Below are positions 36,058 to 45,014 of a stretch of 64,000 nt of DNA, piece by piece. The position numbers and the translations under genes are program-made. This stretch comes from an uncultured Bacilli bacterium. Its GTDB lineage: Bacteria > Bacillota_I > Bacilli_A > RF39 > UBA660. Positions within the stretch are counted from its first letter, which is position 1. Each line of letters starts with the position of its first letter. The notes beneath the pieces were generated by a model that saw only the letters and a program-made list of their open reading frames with translations, had not been told where the DNA came from and did no database searches. The stretch is taken from contig CAKOOH010000002.1 of NCBI GenBank assembly GCA_934098485.1, positions 1 through 64,000 of the forward strand. Direction: 5' to 3'.

Positions 36058-38976
36058 TTATGGCCAGTTTTTATAGGTATTTAACCATCCTTGTTGATTC
36101 TCTGGATCAGGATATCTACCATTTTCAAATTGAGTAATAATTTTCATCGTGCCCACTGCAAAATCACCTTGTCCAGTATTCGAATTATAGAAATAATATT
36201 TCCATTTTGAACGGCCTACAGTTGATGAAGCATATGCATCTAAAAAAGTACTTTCACATTCTTTTCCATCTTGATTACATTTAAAGCAATAATCTTCATC
36301 TCCACTTTTACTATTATTACCAGTATAATTATTAGCACATAAATTCAAAGTAGCATAATCAAATTTTCTATTATTCTCTTTAATAAGTCTCATATCTTCT
36401 GTAGTAAGAGTTATATCATATTCCAAATATTTTCCCGTACTATCATCATAAACATTACTAGTGGCCTGTAACATACTTGCCTTTTTACCATCAGATTCTA
36501 ATGTTGTCACTTTTATGGTTTTACCATCATTATCTAACATTTCCTTATTATTACTTGTAGTATTTGCTACAGCAATATTATTTCCAGATGTTTGACTAAT
36601 TAACCATTTTGCTGCATTTCCCTTTTCATCAACCCAGTTAGTATCAGTATCTCTACCACTTGGAGTAATATTGTCTAAAGCAACATTTCTAAATACAAAC
36701 TTAGGCTCTAAATCTTCACAAGTATTACATTCTCTTTGGAAAGAACCTTCTTCCATACAAAATTTACACTGACTTTTAAACATTAAACTTTCATCATTAT
36801 TATAATCTTTTCTACTAGCCGCTTTATATTCTTGAATAACCATTTTATGTAAATTTGAATTCTTTCCACCATTACCTAAATTATCAATATCAAACCAAGT
36901 ATTATAAATACCTTCATATGAAGTTACCTTAACATTATAAACATAACCAACTTCTAATCCGTTTTCTATTGTTTTAGATACACTTTGAAAACTTTTTGTT
37001 TTAACTTCACCTGATGGAAGCAAACTGTAAGAATATAATTTTGGACGATAATAAACTGTTTTTTCATATGTATTTTCATAAACATTATTACTACTAAAAC
37101 TATATTTAATATTATTTGTTTTTGTTACGTCCGTTGTTATATTTGGCCAGTATTTAACCGGATCATCACTTGTTTTTGTTGCATACATACTAATATTTTC
37201 TTTTACAAAACATTCCTCTTCGCCTGTTTTAGAATTCTTTCTTTTATCTGAACATGTACCACGAATAGAATTTAAAGGCATAGCCTGTTCATAAGAAAAT
37301 GTTAAAGTTGGTTCAAGATTATATTCAAAATTATTAATTTTATCTTCGCAACTTGCCTTAGCCGCATTTAAAGAATTTACTTTTGTCGTTGCATCTTGAC
37401 AAGCAATAGTATTTTGTAAACTATTAGCATCATCACCACTAGTATTACCACAAGCCTGTGTTTGTTCACTTACGGCAGCATCATAATCATTTTTCCATGA
37501 CGTATAATCAGTCATAACATATAAACTAATTTTTCCATGAATATACGGCTGTCTAAAACATGTTTTACTATTATAATTAAGTGTTGTTAAATCGCATTCC
37601 TTTTTATTAAGTTCTTGGAATACAAAGAACCTACCACTCGTAGCCGCTGCTGTTGTCGGAAAATATATTTCGTTATCCTCACTAGTTACAACTTTACAAT
37701 ACTTATTGCTTAAAGACTCATCATAATAATGTTTTAATTTATCATTACTATTATTTACATCCGTAAATTTAATATCTTTTAAAACATTTTTCTTTAAAGT
37801 ATCCATCGGTACTTGCCAAACAAAAGATGTTGAATAACTTTTATAATTCTTTTCGCCATCGCAGCTGTCTGTTCCGCACTCGTTTTCATAGGATACTAAA
37901 TCTTTAGTCATACAGTTATTTTTATAATACTCAATTGCTTCTCTTCCTTCTTTAGTTTTGGTATTAAAGAACTTTGGTTGAACATCTGAGCAGCAACCTT
38001 TCTTCATAAATGTTACAGCATCTACTTTTTGTTCTTCCGCTCTATCTGTACCAGGTCTTACAACATGCATTGTATATTCTGGATATTCTTGTCCAGTTAC
38101 TGGATCAGTTACAATTTTATATTGACAAGTTTTAGTTACCGGAAAAGATGTTGATTCATGAAAATCTCTAGTTGCATATCCGCCATCACATTCACCAATG
38201 AAAGCTTGCGTGCCACCACGAGACGCCCAACATATTGTACTATAGTGTTTTGAAGCATACACTGAAGCCGTTAAATTTACGGTATCAATATCTAAAGTTA
38301 TTAATTTCTTTGAATAAACTAATACTTCTGCTGTTAATGTTCCATCTAAAGAACCACTTACATTTTTTTGGACTACTTGAATATTACTGTTCCCTCGTTT
38401 AGTATTAACTTCTACACTATAATCTAAATTAACACCTGTTGTATCAAAATTATTTTTGGTTATCTTTAAAATAAATTTTTTAGAAAAGATATTATCTGTT
38501 TGTTTAATTAAATTTTCGTCCCACTCTGTTTCCGTAAAAGTAATTGTATAATTTAAACCATCAAGATTATTAGAACCACCTAATTTATAATCTCCACGTT
38601 TAGCTGCATCTGATAAAAGATATTTACTATTCCAGCAGGAACCATTGCTCCTGTATTCTCTTATAGTGCATATAGCATCAGCATCGAATCCTTCACTTGC
38701 AATTGTTAAAATTGCTTTATCTGTTTCTTCGCCTTGTACTATTAATGGTTTGTTACGTGGTGATTCTTCACCTGGATCAATACAGTGATATATATTATTA
38801 TCGCCTCTTGAAGTATCACATAGCCAAGTCTTTCCACCATAATGACACCACGTTCCATCCACGGGGCTTCCAGAACATGTCCAATTACCATTACGATAAT
38901 AACAGTTTTTTACAGCATTAACTGAATTTGGCATCAAAAGGATAAATAAAATAAATAACAACCTAAACTTTTTCAT
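36058..38976 (-). CDS. Very large Cys-rich secreted protein
   Basis: 972 residues with an N-terminal signal peptide (MKKFRLLFILFILLMPNSVNA). The mature protein has dozens of cysteines in scattered pairs, e.g. CKFCMEEG and ECNTCEDLEPKFVFRNV, which suggests several small disulphide-stabilised modules. The RNVALDN plus TNW segment recurs in large surface proteins of uncultured gut Bacilli as I recall them. There is no C-terminal membrane helix or sorting signal. It overlaps the upstream 244-residue gene by one base (TAATG) and is followed by the TadE-like gene, so it is likely a surface or pilus-tip component of the Tad module. Function unknown. Confidence 0.75.
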   Translation of the reverse strand: MKKFRLLFILFILLMPNSVNAVKNCYYRNGNWTCSGSPVDGTWCHYGGKTWLCDTSRGDNNIYHCIDPGEESPRNKPLIVQGEETDKAILTIASEGFDADAICTIREYRSNGSCWNSKYLLSDAAKRGDYKLGGSNNLDGLNYTITFTETEWDENLIKQTDNIFSKKFILKITKNNFDTTGVNLDYSVEVNTKRGNSNIQVVQKNVSGSLDGTLTAEVLVYSKKLITLDIDTVNLTASVYASKHYSTICWASRGGTQAFIGECDGGYATRDFHESTSFPVTKTCQYKIVTDPVTGQEYPEYTMHVVRPGTDRAEEQKVDAVTFMKKGCCSDVQPKFFNTKTKEGREAIEYYKNNCMTKDLVSYENECGTDSCDGEKNYKSYSTSFVWQVPMDTLKKNVLKDIKFTDVNNSNDKLKHYYDESLSNKYCKVVTSEDNEIYFPTTAAATSGRFFVFQELNKKECDLTTLNYNSKTCFRQPYIHGKISLYVMTDYTSWKNDYDAAVSEQTQACGNTSGDDANSLQNTIACQDATTKVNSLNAAKASCEDKINNFEYNLEPTLTFSYEQAMPLNSIRGTCSDKRKNSKTGEEECFVKENISMYATKTSDDPVKYWPNITTDVTKTNNIKYSFSSNNVYENTYEKTVYYRPKLYSYSLLPSGEVKTKSFQSVSKTIENGLEVGYVYNVKVTSYEGIYNTWFDIDNLGNGGKNSNLHKMVIQEYKAASRKDYNNDESLMFKSQCKFCMEEGSFQRECNTCEDLEPKFVFRNVALDNITPSGRDTDTNWVDEKGNAAKWLISQTSGNNIAVANTTSNNKEMLDNDGKTIKVTTLESDGKKASMLQATSNVYDDSTGKYLEYDITLTTEDMRLIKENNRKFDYATLNLCANNYTGNNSKSGDEDYCFKCNQDGKECESTFLDAYASSTVGRSKWKYYFYNSNTGQGDFAVGTMKIITQFENGRYPDPENQQGWLNTYKNWP

Positions 38977-39710
38977 TATATCTGATTTCTCCTTTTTTTA
39001 ATCAAGGCTACTGTAACAATTATTACTATTATTAAGCTAGCCGCACCTATAAAATAATATTTATTATCTTTAACAAATTCTGTTACTTTATTTTTATCAT
39101 CATTATTTGTATTATCATCCTTTTTAGAAGTAACTTTATTCGTACTCGTTTTACGATATTCTTCTATTTTTTCTTTTAAATCCGAACGAGAAATACCAAT
39201 TGGTTTCGTAATAAACTGAGTGCAAAAAGGAACATCCAAGTTTTCTTTACATAATGAATTAAGATAAAGAGGATTTTCAATTGGTTTTGCAAAAGTAATT
39301 GTTTTAAGTTTACTAGGTTTGCAAGGTTCATTTTTAGCATATACATCAAAAGTATATGTACCTAATGCATTAAAATTATCCCAAGTATCTAATTTATATT
39401 TGCCACTATCCGTATCACTATACACAATTGTTTTTTTAGTATTATCAATATCATTACTTATAATAATAAAAACATCATCCGTAATATTATAAAGATCTAT
39501 AATGATATTAGGAACTTCCATTGTTTTATTCCCACCATCAATCACATAGTTCTCATTTTCAACTGTTTTTGTTTCTACTTCATAACTAACCTTTATATTA
39601 TTTGCTTTGTCTTTTAATTTTTTCATAGTTGCTGAATCACACGTAGATGCCGAAACATTTGTTAAAGAAAAGGTTAATATAAAACTTAGTATTAATAATA
39701 TTTTCTTCAT
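38976..39710 (-). CDS. Signal peptide protein with C-terminal membrane anchor
   Basis: 244 residues from the ATG at 39708-39710 (GGGTGAT four bases before); an upstream in-frame start lacks a site. Signal peptide MKKILLILSFILTFSLTNVSA, a beta-rich domain with paired cysteines (CDSATM, EPCKPSKL, LCKENLDVPFC), an Asn/Asp/Lys-rich spacer (about 200-220), then one C-terminal helix followed by KKRRNQI. That is a type I surface-anchored layout. It is the first gene of the operon with the 972-residue protein and TadE-like gene. It could display or hold the partner on the cell surface; that is an inference. Confidence 0.7.
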   Translation of the reverse strand: MKKILLILSFILTFSLTNVSASTCDSATMKKLKDKANNIKVSYEVETKTVENENYVIDGGNKTMEVPNIIIDLYNITDDVFIIISNDIDNTKKTIVYSDTDSGKYKLDTWDNFNALGTYTFDVYAKNEPCKPSKLKTITFAKPIENPLYLNSLCKENLDVPFCTQFITKPIGISRSDLKEKIEEYRKTSTNKVTSKKDDNTNNDDKNKVTEFVKDNKYYFIGAASLIIVIIVTVALIKKRRNQI

Positions 39711-39736
39711 TACTATCACCCTATCATTACACTCAT

Positions 39737-39765
39737 AGTATACCAATCTTTTTATTTTTTTACAA
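39737..39765 (-). promoter_or_regulatory. Promoter of the surface-protein/TadE operon
   Basis: TTGTAA (39760-39765), 17 bp, TATACT (39737-39742) on the minus strand. The -35 hexamer overlaps the divergent plus-strand promoter exactly. Confidence 0.6.
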
Positions 39766-39789
39766 TATATTAGTTACATATGATAGAAT
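39760..39789 (+). promoter_or_regulatory. Divergent promoter of the CPBP protease gene
   Basis: TTACAA (39760-39765), 18 bp, TAGAAT (39784-39789) on the plus strand, using the same hexamer as the minus-strand promoter. Confidence 0.5.
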
Positions 39790-39806
39790 ATTTGTAGGTG
39801 ATTTTT

Positions 39807-40451
39807 ATGCATAAAGAAGCAAAACCATTTGCGTCATTTATTTTATATATAGTATTGCAAGTATACTTTAGTATAATCGGATTAAAATTATTAGAAAACG
39901 CATCATCTCTAAGTCATTTATTCTTTGAAGTAATAAAATATTCAGTAATAATTACCATTCTCATTTTTTTAAATAAAATTGATCTAAAAAAAGAAATAAA
40001 AGATTTTAAATTAAACTATAAAAAGTATTTTAAAATTTTAATGAGTATCTGGATTATTGGATTTATCTTAATGATTATAAGTAATTACTTCATAACTAAA
40101 ACTTCATCTTTACCAAGTAACGAATTATCAGTAAGAACATACATGAATACTAAATTTGTTGAAAGTATCATTACAATGGTTATCACGGCTCCTATCCTTG
40201 AAGAGATTACCTTTAGATATAGTTTTTCTAAAATAAAGAATAAATATTTATATTTAATTATTAGTACCCTTCTATTTGCCATGATCCATATTAATCCAGA
40301 AAATGCTTCTGAACTGCCTTTTTTAATTCCATATAGTTTTCTTGGATTAAGTTTTTCTCTTATATTTTACAAAACTAAAAACATTTTTGCGTCAATTACT
40401 GCGCACGCTATTCATAACTACACTATAATTATGTTATTATTAATATTATAA
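39807..40451 (+). CDS. CPBP-family intramembrane metalloprotease
   Basis: 214 residues from the ATG at 39807 with AGGTGAT before it; a GTG three codons upstream is less likely. At least six membrane helices. CPBP/Abi motifs: the EExxxR box is ILEEITFRYSF, then MIHINPEN and HAIHNYTI near the C-terminus. These proteases cleave CAAX-type or bacteriocin precursors or provide bacteriocin immunity; the substrate is unknown here. It is followed nine bases later by the YkuE-like gene, the beginning of the only plus-strand group in the window. Confidence 0.85.
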   Translation: MHKEAKPFASFILYIVLQVYFSIIGLKLLENASSLSHLFFEVIKYSVIITILIFLNKIDLKKEIKDFKLNYKKYFKILMSIWIIGFILMIISNYFITKTSSLPSNELSVRTYMNTKFVESIITMVITAPILEEITFRYSFSKIKNKYLYLIISTLLFAMIHINPENASELPFLIPYSFLGLSFSLIFYKTKNIFASITAHAIHNYTIIMLLLIL

Positions 40452-40460
40452 GGAGTTATC

Positions 40461-41306
40461 ATGACAAAAGAAGATAAAAAGGAAACTACTAAAAAACATT
40501 ATTTTATATGGTTATTATTAGTTATTGGTATTTTATTTATTTACGCTAGATACCTTGGAACAAGTGGTTTAGTTATAAAAGAATATAGCATTATTAATGA
40601 AAAAATTCCTCTTAATTTTCATGGCCTTAAAATCGTCCAGTTTTCTGATTTACATTATGGAACAACGATAAAAGAAGAAGAACTTAAAAATGTTATTAAT
40701 AAAATTAATGAATTAAATCCTGATATTATTTTCTTTACTGGTGATCTTATTGATAATTCTTATAAAATAAGTGAAGATGAAGAAAAATTAATAACTGAAG
40801 AGCTAAACAAATTAAAACCTAATATTGGATTTTACGCCGTAAGAGGTAATCATGATATAAATGATAATTTTGAAAACATTATTAAAAATACTAATATCAA
40901 ACTTCTAAATAATCAAAATAAACTTCTCTATTTTAATAATAGTTCTACTCCTATTATGCTTATTGCCTTAGATGACAACTTAAAAGGCACCCAAAATATT
41001 GATAATGCCTTTAATTTTGAAGACAATGATTATTATAAAATTTTAATAACCCATGAACCGGATGATTATGAGAAACTTCCTAAAAATGTGAATTTATTTT
41101 TAGCCGGTCATTCCCATCTTGGTCAAGTAAGACTTCCCTTTATAGGTTCTATTTATAATATGGAAGGTGCCAAAAAGTATAAAGAAGAAAAATATGAAAT
41201 TGATGAAACTAATTTATTCATCTCTGGAGGACTTGGTACTACTAAAATTAAATATCGCTTCTTAGATAAGCCTTCCATAAATTTCTTTAGACTTTATAAC
41301 CATTAA
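40461..41306 (+). CDS. Membrane-anchored metallophosphoesterase (YkuE-like)
   Basis: 281 residues. One N-terminal helix (about 13-30), then a calcineurin-like phosphoesterase outside the membrane: FSDLHYG, FFTGDLID, RGNHD, ITHEPDDYEKLP and AGHSHLGQ. The B. subtilis homologue YkuE is exported and wall-bound. AAGGAG precedes the ATG. It is probably co-transcribed with the CPBP protease. The terminator-like hairpin at 41329-41366 lies downstream. Confidence 0.85.
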   Translation: MTKEDKKETTKKHYFIWLLLVIGILFIYARYLGTSGLVIKEYSIINEKIPLNFHGLKIVQFSDLHYGTTIKEEELKNVINKINELNPDIIFFTGDLIDNSYKISEDEEKLITEELNKLKPNIGFYAVRGNHDINDNFENIIKNTNIKLLNNQNKLLYFNNSSTPIMLIALDDNLKGTQNIDNAFNFEDNDYYKILITHEPDDYEKLPKNVNLFLAGHSHLGQVRLPFIGSIYNMEGAKKYKEEKYEIDETNLFISGGLGTTKIKYRFLDKPSINFFRLYNH

Positions 41307-41328
41307 ATATTCGATTTTCTTAGCAAAT

Positions 41329-41367
41329 AAAAACTCTTTTCATATAATATCATGAAAGGAGTTTTTT
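41329..41367 (+). promoter_or_regulatory. Long hairpin that is both terminator-like and covers the next ribosome binding site
   Basis: AAAAACTCTTTTCAT (41329-41343) and ATGAAAGGAGTTTTT (41352-41366) pair over 15 bp with one G-U pair, and six Ts follow the stem arm. The AAAGGAG of the 41368 gene is inside the 3-prime arm, so the same structure could end the ykuE transcript and hide the next start site. Confidence 0.65.
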
Positions 41368-41589
41368 ATGTACTACTACCCTAATTATAATTTAAATTAC
41401 CCATCTAATGAAAGACAATTTCTTGTACCGTTTTTATTAGGTGGCCTAGGTGGAGCTGCCATAGTAGGTGCTTCTCGTCCTAGACCTGTTTATGTAAATA
41501 GACCTAATACATATTATCCATCATATGGGCCATATGGATATAACTATTATGGAGGATACAATTATAATCCCTATCCTTACTATAGATAA
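41368..41589 (+). CDS. Small Tyr/Gly/Pro/Asn-rich protein, spore-coat-like
   Basis: 73 residues with a short Gly-rich hydrophobic stretch (LLGGLGGAAIVGA) and a tail of YG, YN and PY repeats (about a quarter of all residues are Tyr). Such composition is typical of small coat or exosporium proteins; with SpoIVA in the same window, a coat role is a reasonable guess but not shown. Translation starts inside the hairpin region with GGAG. It overlaps the end of the FtsW/RodA gene on the other strand by ten bases. Confidence 0.65.
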   Translation: MYYYPNYNLNYPSNERQFLVPFLLGGLGGAAIVGASRPRPVYVNRPNTYYPSYGPYGYNYYGGYNYNPYPYYR

Positions 41590-42629
41590 GTATCTCTGAT
41601 ACTTTTTTTATTTAAAAGTAAACCAATTAAAAACATATATGATAATAAACTAGAGCCCCCATACGATAAAAAAGGAAGCGTTATTCCAATAATTGGAAAC
41701 AATCCTAAATTCATTAAAATATTAATTGTATACTGAATTATTAAAATCCATAATACCGGATATAACAAATATTTTGCCTTACTAATATTTAATAAATTAT
41801 AAAAAAATATTGTATAAATAATAAGTAAAACACATACTCCCAGTAAGCCAAAATTTGCTAAAAAAAGTGTAAAAGCAAAATCAGTTGGTGCTTCCGGAAA
41901 ATAAACAACTTCTTTTATTCCTGTGTAACCGGAATTAGATATACTAGTAAGTGCTTGGGTTATCTGATATCCTTTATTATTCATAAAATTGGTGATTCTA
42001 TCTAATCTATAAAAAAATGATGTTCCAAAAATACTTATAAACAAATCCTGTTTATTAAAATATAGGTAAAAAAATGACGCAAATCCTAAAAAAACTATTA
42101 AAAACAAAGTTATATAATAATATTTATTTAATTTACGCAAAAATAAGAAAACTACATAAATTATTAAATAAAAAATAATTGGCCCCGTATCTGGTTCTAA
42201 AAAGGTTAATACACTAGGAATAAGAAAAATAATTGTAGTATATAAAAAATATTTAAAATCACTTAAACTTTTATTAATAATTATTTTATATAAATACAAT
42301 ATTAAAAATATTTTCATAAACTCACTAGGCTGAAAAGAAATAAATTTAAAGGAAAGCCATGACTTTGAACCATTAACATTTACTCCCCAAAATAAAGTTA
42401 TCAAAAGTAAAAAATTACCCGCAAGATAGAAATAAAAACTATTATTAATTAAAAAATCAATATTTACTTTACTTAGTATAAGTATCACTATAAAACCCAA
42501 AACATACCAAAGAAGTTGTTTTAAATAATAATTATGGTAACTACTTAAATAAAGATTTGCATAATAATTATTAGCAACACTAAAAAACATTAAAATTATT
42601 AAAGATACTATAAGCCATTTTTTATTCAT
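41580..42629 (-). CDS. SEDS-family peptidoglycan polymerase (FtsW/RodA/SpoVE)
   Basis: 349 residues with about ten membrane helices. SEDS motifs: NGSKSWLSFKFISFQPSEFMK, EPDTGPIIFY, QALTSISNSGYTG and the C-terminal FPIIGITLPFLSYGGSSLL. This glycosyltransferase polymerises lipid II with a class B PBP. Shorter than most FtsW, and closer to RodA or SpoVE; which one cannot be settled by eye. No ribosome binding site is apparent before the ATG, which follows AATAATAAT. It converges on the spore-coat-like gene, and a shared hairpin (AAGTATC-TCT-GATACTT) spans the junction. Confidence 0.85.
   Translation of the reverse strand: MNKKWLIVSLIILMFFSVANNYYANLYLSSYHNYYLKQLLWYVLGFIVILILSKVNIDFLINNSFYFYLAGNFLLLITLFWGVNVNGSKSWLSFKFISFQPSEFMKIFLILYLYKIIINKSLSDFKYFLYTTIIFLIPSVLTFLEPDTGPIIFYLIIYVVFLFLRKLNKYYYITLFLIVFLGFASFFYLYFNKQDLFISIFGTSFFYRLDRITNFMNNKGYQITQALTSISNSGYTGIKEVVYFPEAPTDFAFTLFLANFGLLGVCVLLIIYTIFFYNLLNISKAKYLLYPVLWILIIQYTINILMNLGLFPIIGITLPFLSYGGSSLLSYMFLIGLLLNKKSIRDTYL
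41585..41607. terminator. Terminator between the convergent genes
   Basis: AAGTATC-TCT-GATACTT followed by a T run on the plus strand, at the end of the Tyr-rich gene and inside the last codons of the FtsW/RodA gene. Confidence 0.7.
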
Positions 42630-42686
42630 ATTATTATTTTGGTCAAAATTAATAAAATATTACATATATTATATTAGGTGATTTAA

Positions 42687-42941
42687 ATGAAGGACTTACC
42701 AGAAATATTTAAAAATAAATTAGATGATAATTTAAATAATAACACAGAAGTTTTTAGAAGTAACAAAACTAATCATGAAGATATTAATTCTATTTTAAAA
42801 AGTATTCCTGTTACAGTTTATATTAAAACAAATACTAAAGAATTAACTACTACCATAATTGGTCGCACCGAAAACTATATTATTACTAAGATGCGTGAAG
42901 TAATTTATATTAACGACATTAAAACTATTAAAAGACTATAA
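42687..42941 (+). CDS. Small hypothetical protein
   Basis: 84 residues with a charged, Asn-rich N-terminus and a beta-rich C-terminal half (ILKSIPVTVYIKTNTKELT, then YIITKMREVIYINDIKTI), like a small Sm- or SH3-type barrel. GGTGATTTAA precedes the ATG. The layout is loosely reminiscent of the spore germination coat protein GerQ, but similarity is too weak for a call. It has its own terminator shared with rmuC. Confidence 0.55.
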   Translation: MKDLPEIFKNKLDDNLNNNTEVFRSNKTNHEDINSILKSIPVTVYIKTNTKELTTTIIGRTENYIITKMREVIYINDIKTIKRL

Positions 42942-42980
42942 AAAAAGATATTTTAGATTTCTTCTTATAAATATCTTTTT
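42942..42980. terminator. Bidirectional terminator between convergent genes
   Basis: AAAAAGATATTT and AAATATCTTTTT form a perfect 12-bp stem, with a T run in both directions. It lies between the 84-residue protein gene and rmuC. Confidence 0.85.
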
Positions 42981-42990
42981 CTTATTTAAA

Positions 42991-44064
42991 TTATTCTTTG
43001 CTATCTGTACTTTCTACTAAGTTAATATTAACATTACTAATGGAAGCAAATCTCTTGCTTATTTTTTCTGTTGTTGTATGAATATCTTCGACATCTTTAG
43101 ATACTGTATTAATAGATCTTGATAATTTATCCCATCTATCTTTATATCTAGCAAATTCTACTCCTAGTTTATTTAACTCTTCATGAATAACTTTGGCATA
43201 TTTATCTCTTTCCATATTCTTTAAAATCATGGCAATAATAGTTAAAGTACTCATTAATGTTGTGGGACTACATATCCATACTTTAGATTTATATGAATAT
43301 TCAATTAAATCAGAATGATATGCATTTATTTCGGCAAAGATAGCTTCTGCTGGCAAAAACATAATTGCTTCCCCTGCTGTTTCTCCTGGAATAATATATT
43401 TATTCTTAATCGCGTCGATATGTTTTTTTACATCTATTTTAAATAACTTAGTTGCTTCGTCTCGTTCTGCTTTAGAAAGTTTAATATCTGTCATTGTTTT
43501 ATAATGTTCTAACGGAAACTTAGAATCGATCGCGATTGTTCCTAAAGGACTTGGCGCATAAAGTATTGCATCCGCAATATAACCATTACTCATAAGCACT
43601 TGTGTCTTATATATTTTATCATTAACTCCAAATACACTATTTAAAATATAATTTAAATTTGTTTCTCCAAAAATACCTCTAGTTTTCTTATCTGTTAAAA
43701 CACTTTGAAGAGAAATAATATCATTTGATAACCCATCTATTTTTTTCTGTGCTTCATCAATTTTGCTAATTCTTTCTAAAATAGACGCAAATGTCTTATT
43801 AGTTTTTTCAAAATTAGCATCTAATCTTTCATTAACTTTATCATTGATATAATTAAGCCTTTTTTCTATTACGGCATTTGTTTCTTTAAAATCATCAGAA
43901 ATATTCTTACTAAAATCATATTTAAAGTCTCCTAATGCTTTTGTTATATCTGTTTCAAATTTTCCTAACTTTTCAATCATTTCACTATTGTTATTCTTTT
44001 TACAAATCAATACTATTAATAAAATTATAACAACCAAAATAAGCCCTATAATTACATATTCCAT
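42991..44064 (-). CDS. rmuC: RmuC-family DNA recombination protein
   Basis: 357 residues. N-terminal membrane helix (about 3-22), a long coiled coil (about 30-125), then the RmuC domain with RGIFGETNLNYILNSVFG, SMGYI-like SNGYIADAILY, AIDSKFPLEHYK, IMFLPAEAIFAEI and WICSPTTLMSTLTIIAMI. Predicted nuclease-fold protein that limits recombination at inverted repeats in E. coli. It follows the VTT-domain gene by 11 bases. Confidence 0.92.
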   Translation of the reverse strand: MEYVIIGLILVVIILLIVLICKKNNNSEMIEKLGKFETDITKALGDFKYDFSKNISDDFKETNAVIEKRLNYINDKVNERLDANFEKTNKTFASILERISKIDEAQKKIDGLSNDIISLQSVLTDKKTRGIFGETNLNYILNSVFGVNDKIYKTQVLMSNGYIADAILYAPSPLGTIAIDSKFPLEHYKTMTDIKLSKAERDEATKLFKIDVKKHIDAIKNKYIIPGETAGEAIMFLPAEAIFAEINAYHSDLIEYSYKSKVWICSPTTLMSTLTIIAMILKNMERDKYAKVIHEELNKLGVEFARYKDRWDKLSRSINTVSKDVEDIHTTTEKISKRFASISNVNINLVESTDSKE

Positions 44065-44075
44065 ATCATTTACCT

Positions 44076-44663
44076 CTACTCTATATTATATTTTTTATTT
44101 ACTAACTTACTAATAACAAATGCTACTAATACCATTATGCCAATTTTTATTAAAACTCTTGGACTTTTAAAACTTTGAAGCAAACTAGTTCCAACAAATC
44201 CCCAAAAATAAACTAAAAATATTTTACCTATTAAAATTGCCGTAATAAACTTTTTCTTATTCATATTTACTAGTCCCGCTGCTATATTAACTAAAAATGC
44301 CGGCGTAAAAGGAATTGCTATCAACACTACTAATTCTTCTAAACTCATAGTATTAATTCTAAACATTAATTTTCTTAATTTTTTATGTTCCTTTTTATCA
44401 AGCATATATTCAAAATGTTTTCTAAGTTTGTTTTTACATAATTTATATGATAAATAACACCCTACACACGTTAAACTCCAACTTATAAAAAAGCCAATAA
44501 ATGTCCCTAAATAATAAAAATTTATTGTTATAAATAAAGCTAACGGTAGTATTGGAAGCATTGATTCTACAATAATTAATAAACACGCAAAAATAGGAGC
44601 AAATACGCCCAACGTATTAAAAAATAACTCAATTATTTTATCTAAATATTCTACAAAATTCAT
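44076..44663 (-). CDS. VTT-domain membrane protein (DedA/TVP38-like)
   Basis: 195 residues from the ATG at 44661-44663; the longer open frame starts with TTG. Four to five membrane helices. The core VTT elements are visible: ESMLPILPLALFITIN, YLGTFIGFFISWSLTCVGCY and PFTPAFLVNIAAGLVNM. Such proteins act as lipid scramblases or undecaprenyl-phosphate flippases in related families. No ribosome binding site precedes the start. Probably in an operon with rmuC. Confidence 0.8.
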   Translation of the reverse strand: MNFVEYLDKIIELFFNTLGVFAPIFACLLIIVESMLPILPLALFITINFYYLGTFIGFFISWSLTCVGCYLSYKLCKNKLRKHFEYMLDKKEHKKLRKLMFRINTMSLEELVVLIAIPFTPAFLVNIAAGLVNMNKKKFITAILIGKIFLVYFWGFVGTSLLQSFKSPRVLIKIGIMVLVAFVISKLVNKKYNIE

Positions 44664-44728
44664 ATTATTATTATAAATCAAAATAATATTATTTAAAAGT
44701 ACATTTGTTTTTATTTACATCAAAAAGT

Positions 44729-44752
44729 AAAAAAGACTTAAATAATAAGTCT
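44729..44752 (-). terminator. Terminator overlapping the rhodanese stop
   Basis: AGACTTA-TTATT-TAAGTCT followed by six Ts on the minus strand. Most of the TAG stop at 44751-44753 is in the stem. Confidence 0.8.
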
Positions 44753-44966
44753 AATTCATTACATAAGTAGTATCATAACCGTAAGCTTCCAGTATTGCTG
44801 TAACCTTTTTAGCTTTTACACCACTATGACAATAAAAGAAATATTTTTTATCTTTACTTAAATATATATTGTGATTATTAATTAAATTTTCATATGGTTT
44901 AAAGTTAACATCTAAGTCTATATATACACCTTGGTTATGATATTCACTTTTTTTTATTGTTTTCAT
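44751..44966 (-). CDS. Minimal rhodanese-like protein
   Basis: 71 residues, about three-quarters of a rhodanese domain. The active-site loop KYFFYCHSGVKAKKVTAIL holds the catalytic Cys (about residue 47) in the form YCxSGxxA. The front part of the usual domain is short, as in compact PspE/GlpE-type sulphurtransferases, and may be functional or decaying. The start and stop are clear and it has its own terminator, which favours function. Confidence 0.7.
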   Translation of the reverse strand: MKTIKKSEYHNQGVYIDLDVNFKPYENLINNHNIYLSKDKKYFFYCHSGVKAKKVTAILEAYGYDTTYVMN

Positions 44967-44987
44967 ATTATATTATATTAAGTAAAT

Positions 44988-45014
44988 AAAAAAAGAGATA
45001 ATTCGTTTATCTCT
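44988..45014 (-). terminator. Terminator overlapping the TasA-like gene stop
   Basis: AGAGATAA-ACGAA-TTATCTCT and a T6 tail on the minus strand. The TAG at 45013-45015 falls partly in the stem. Confidence 0.85.
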
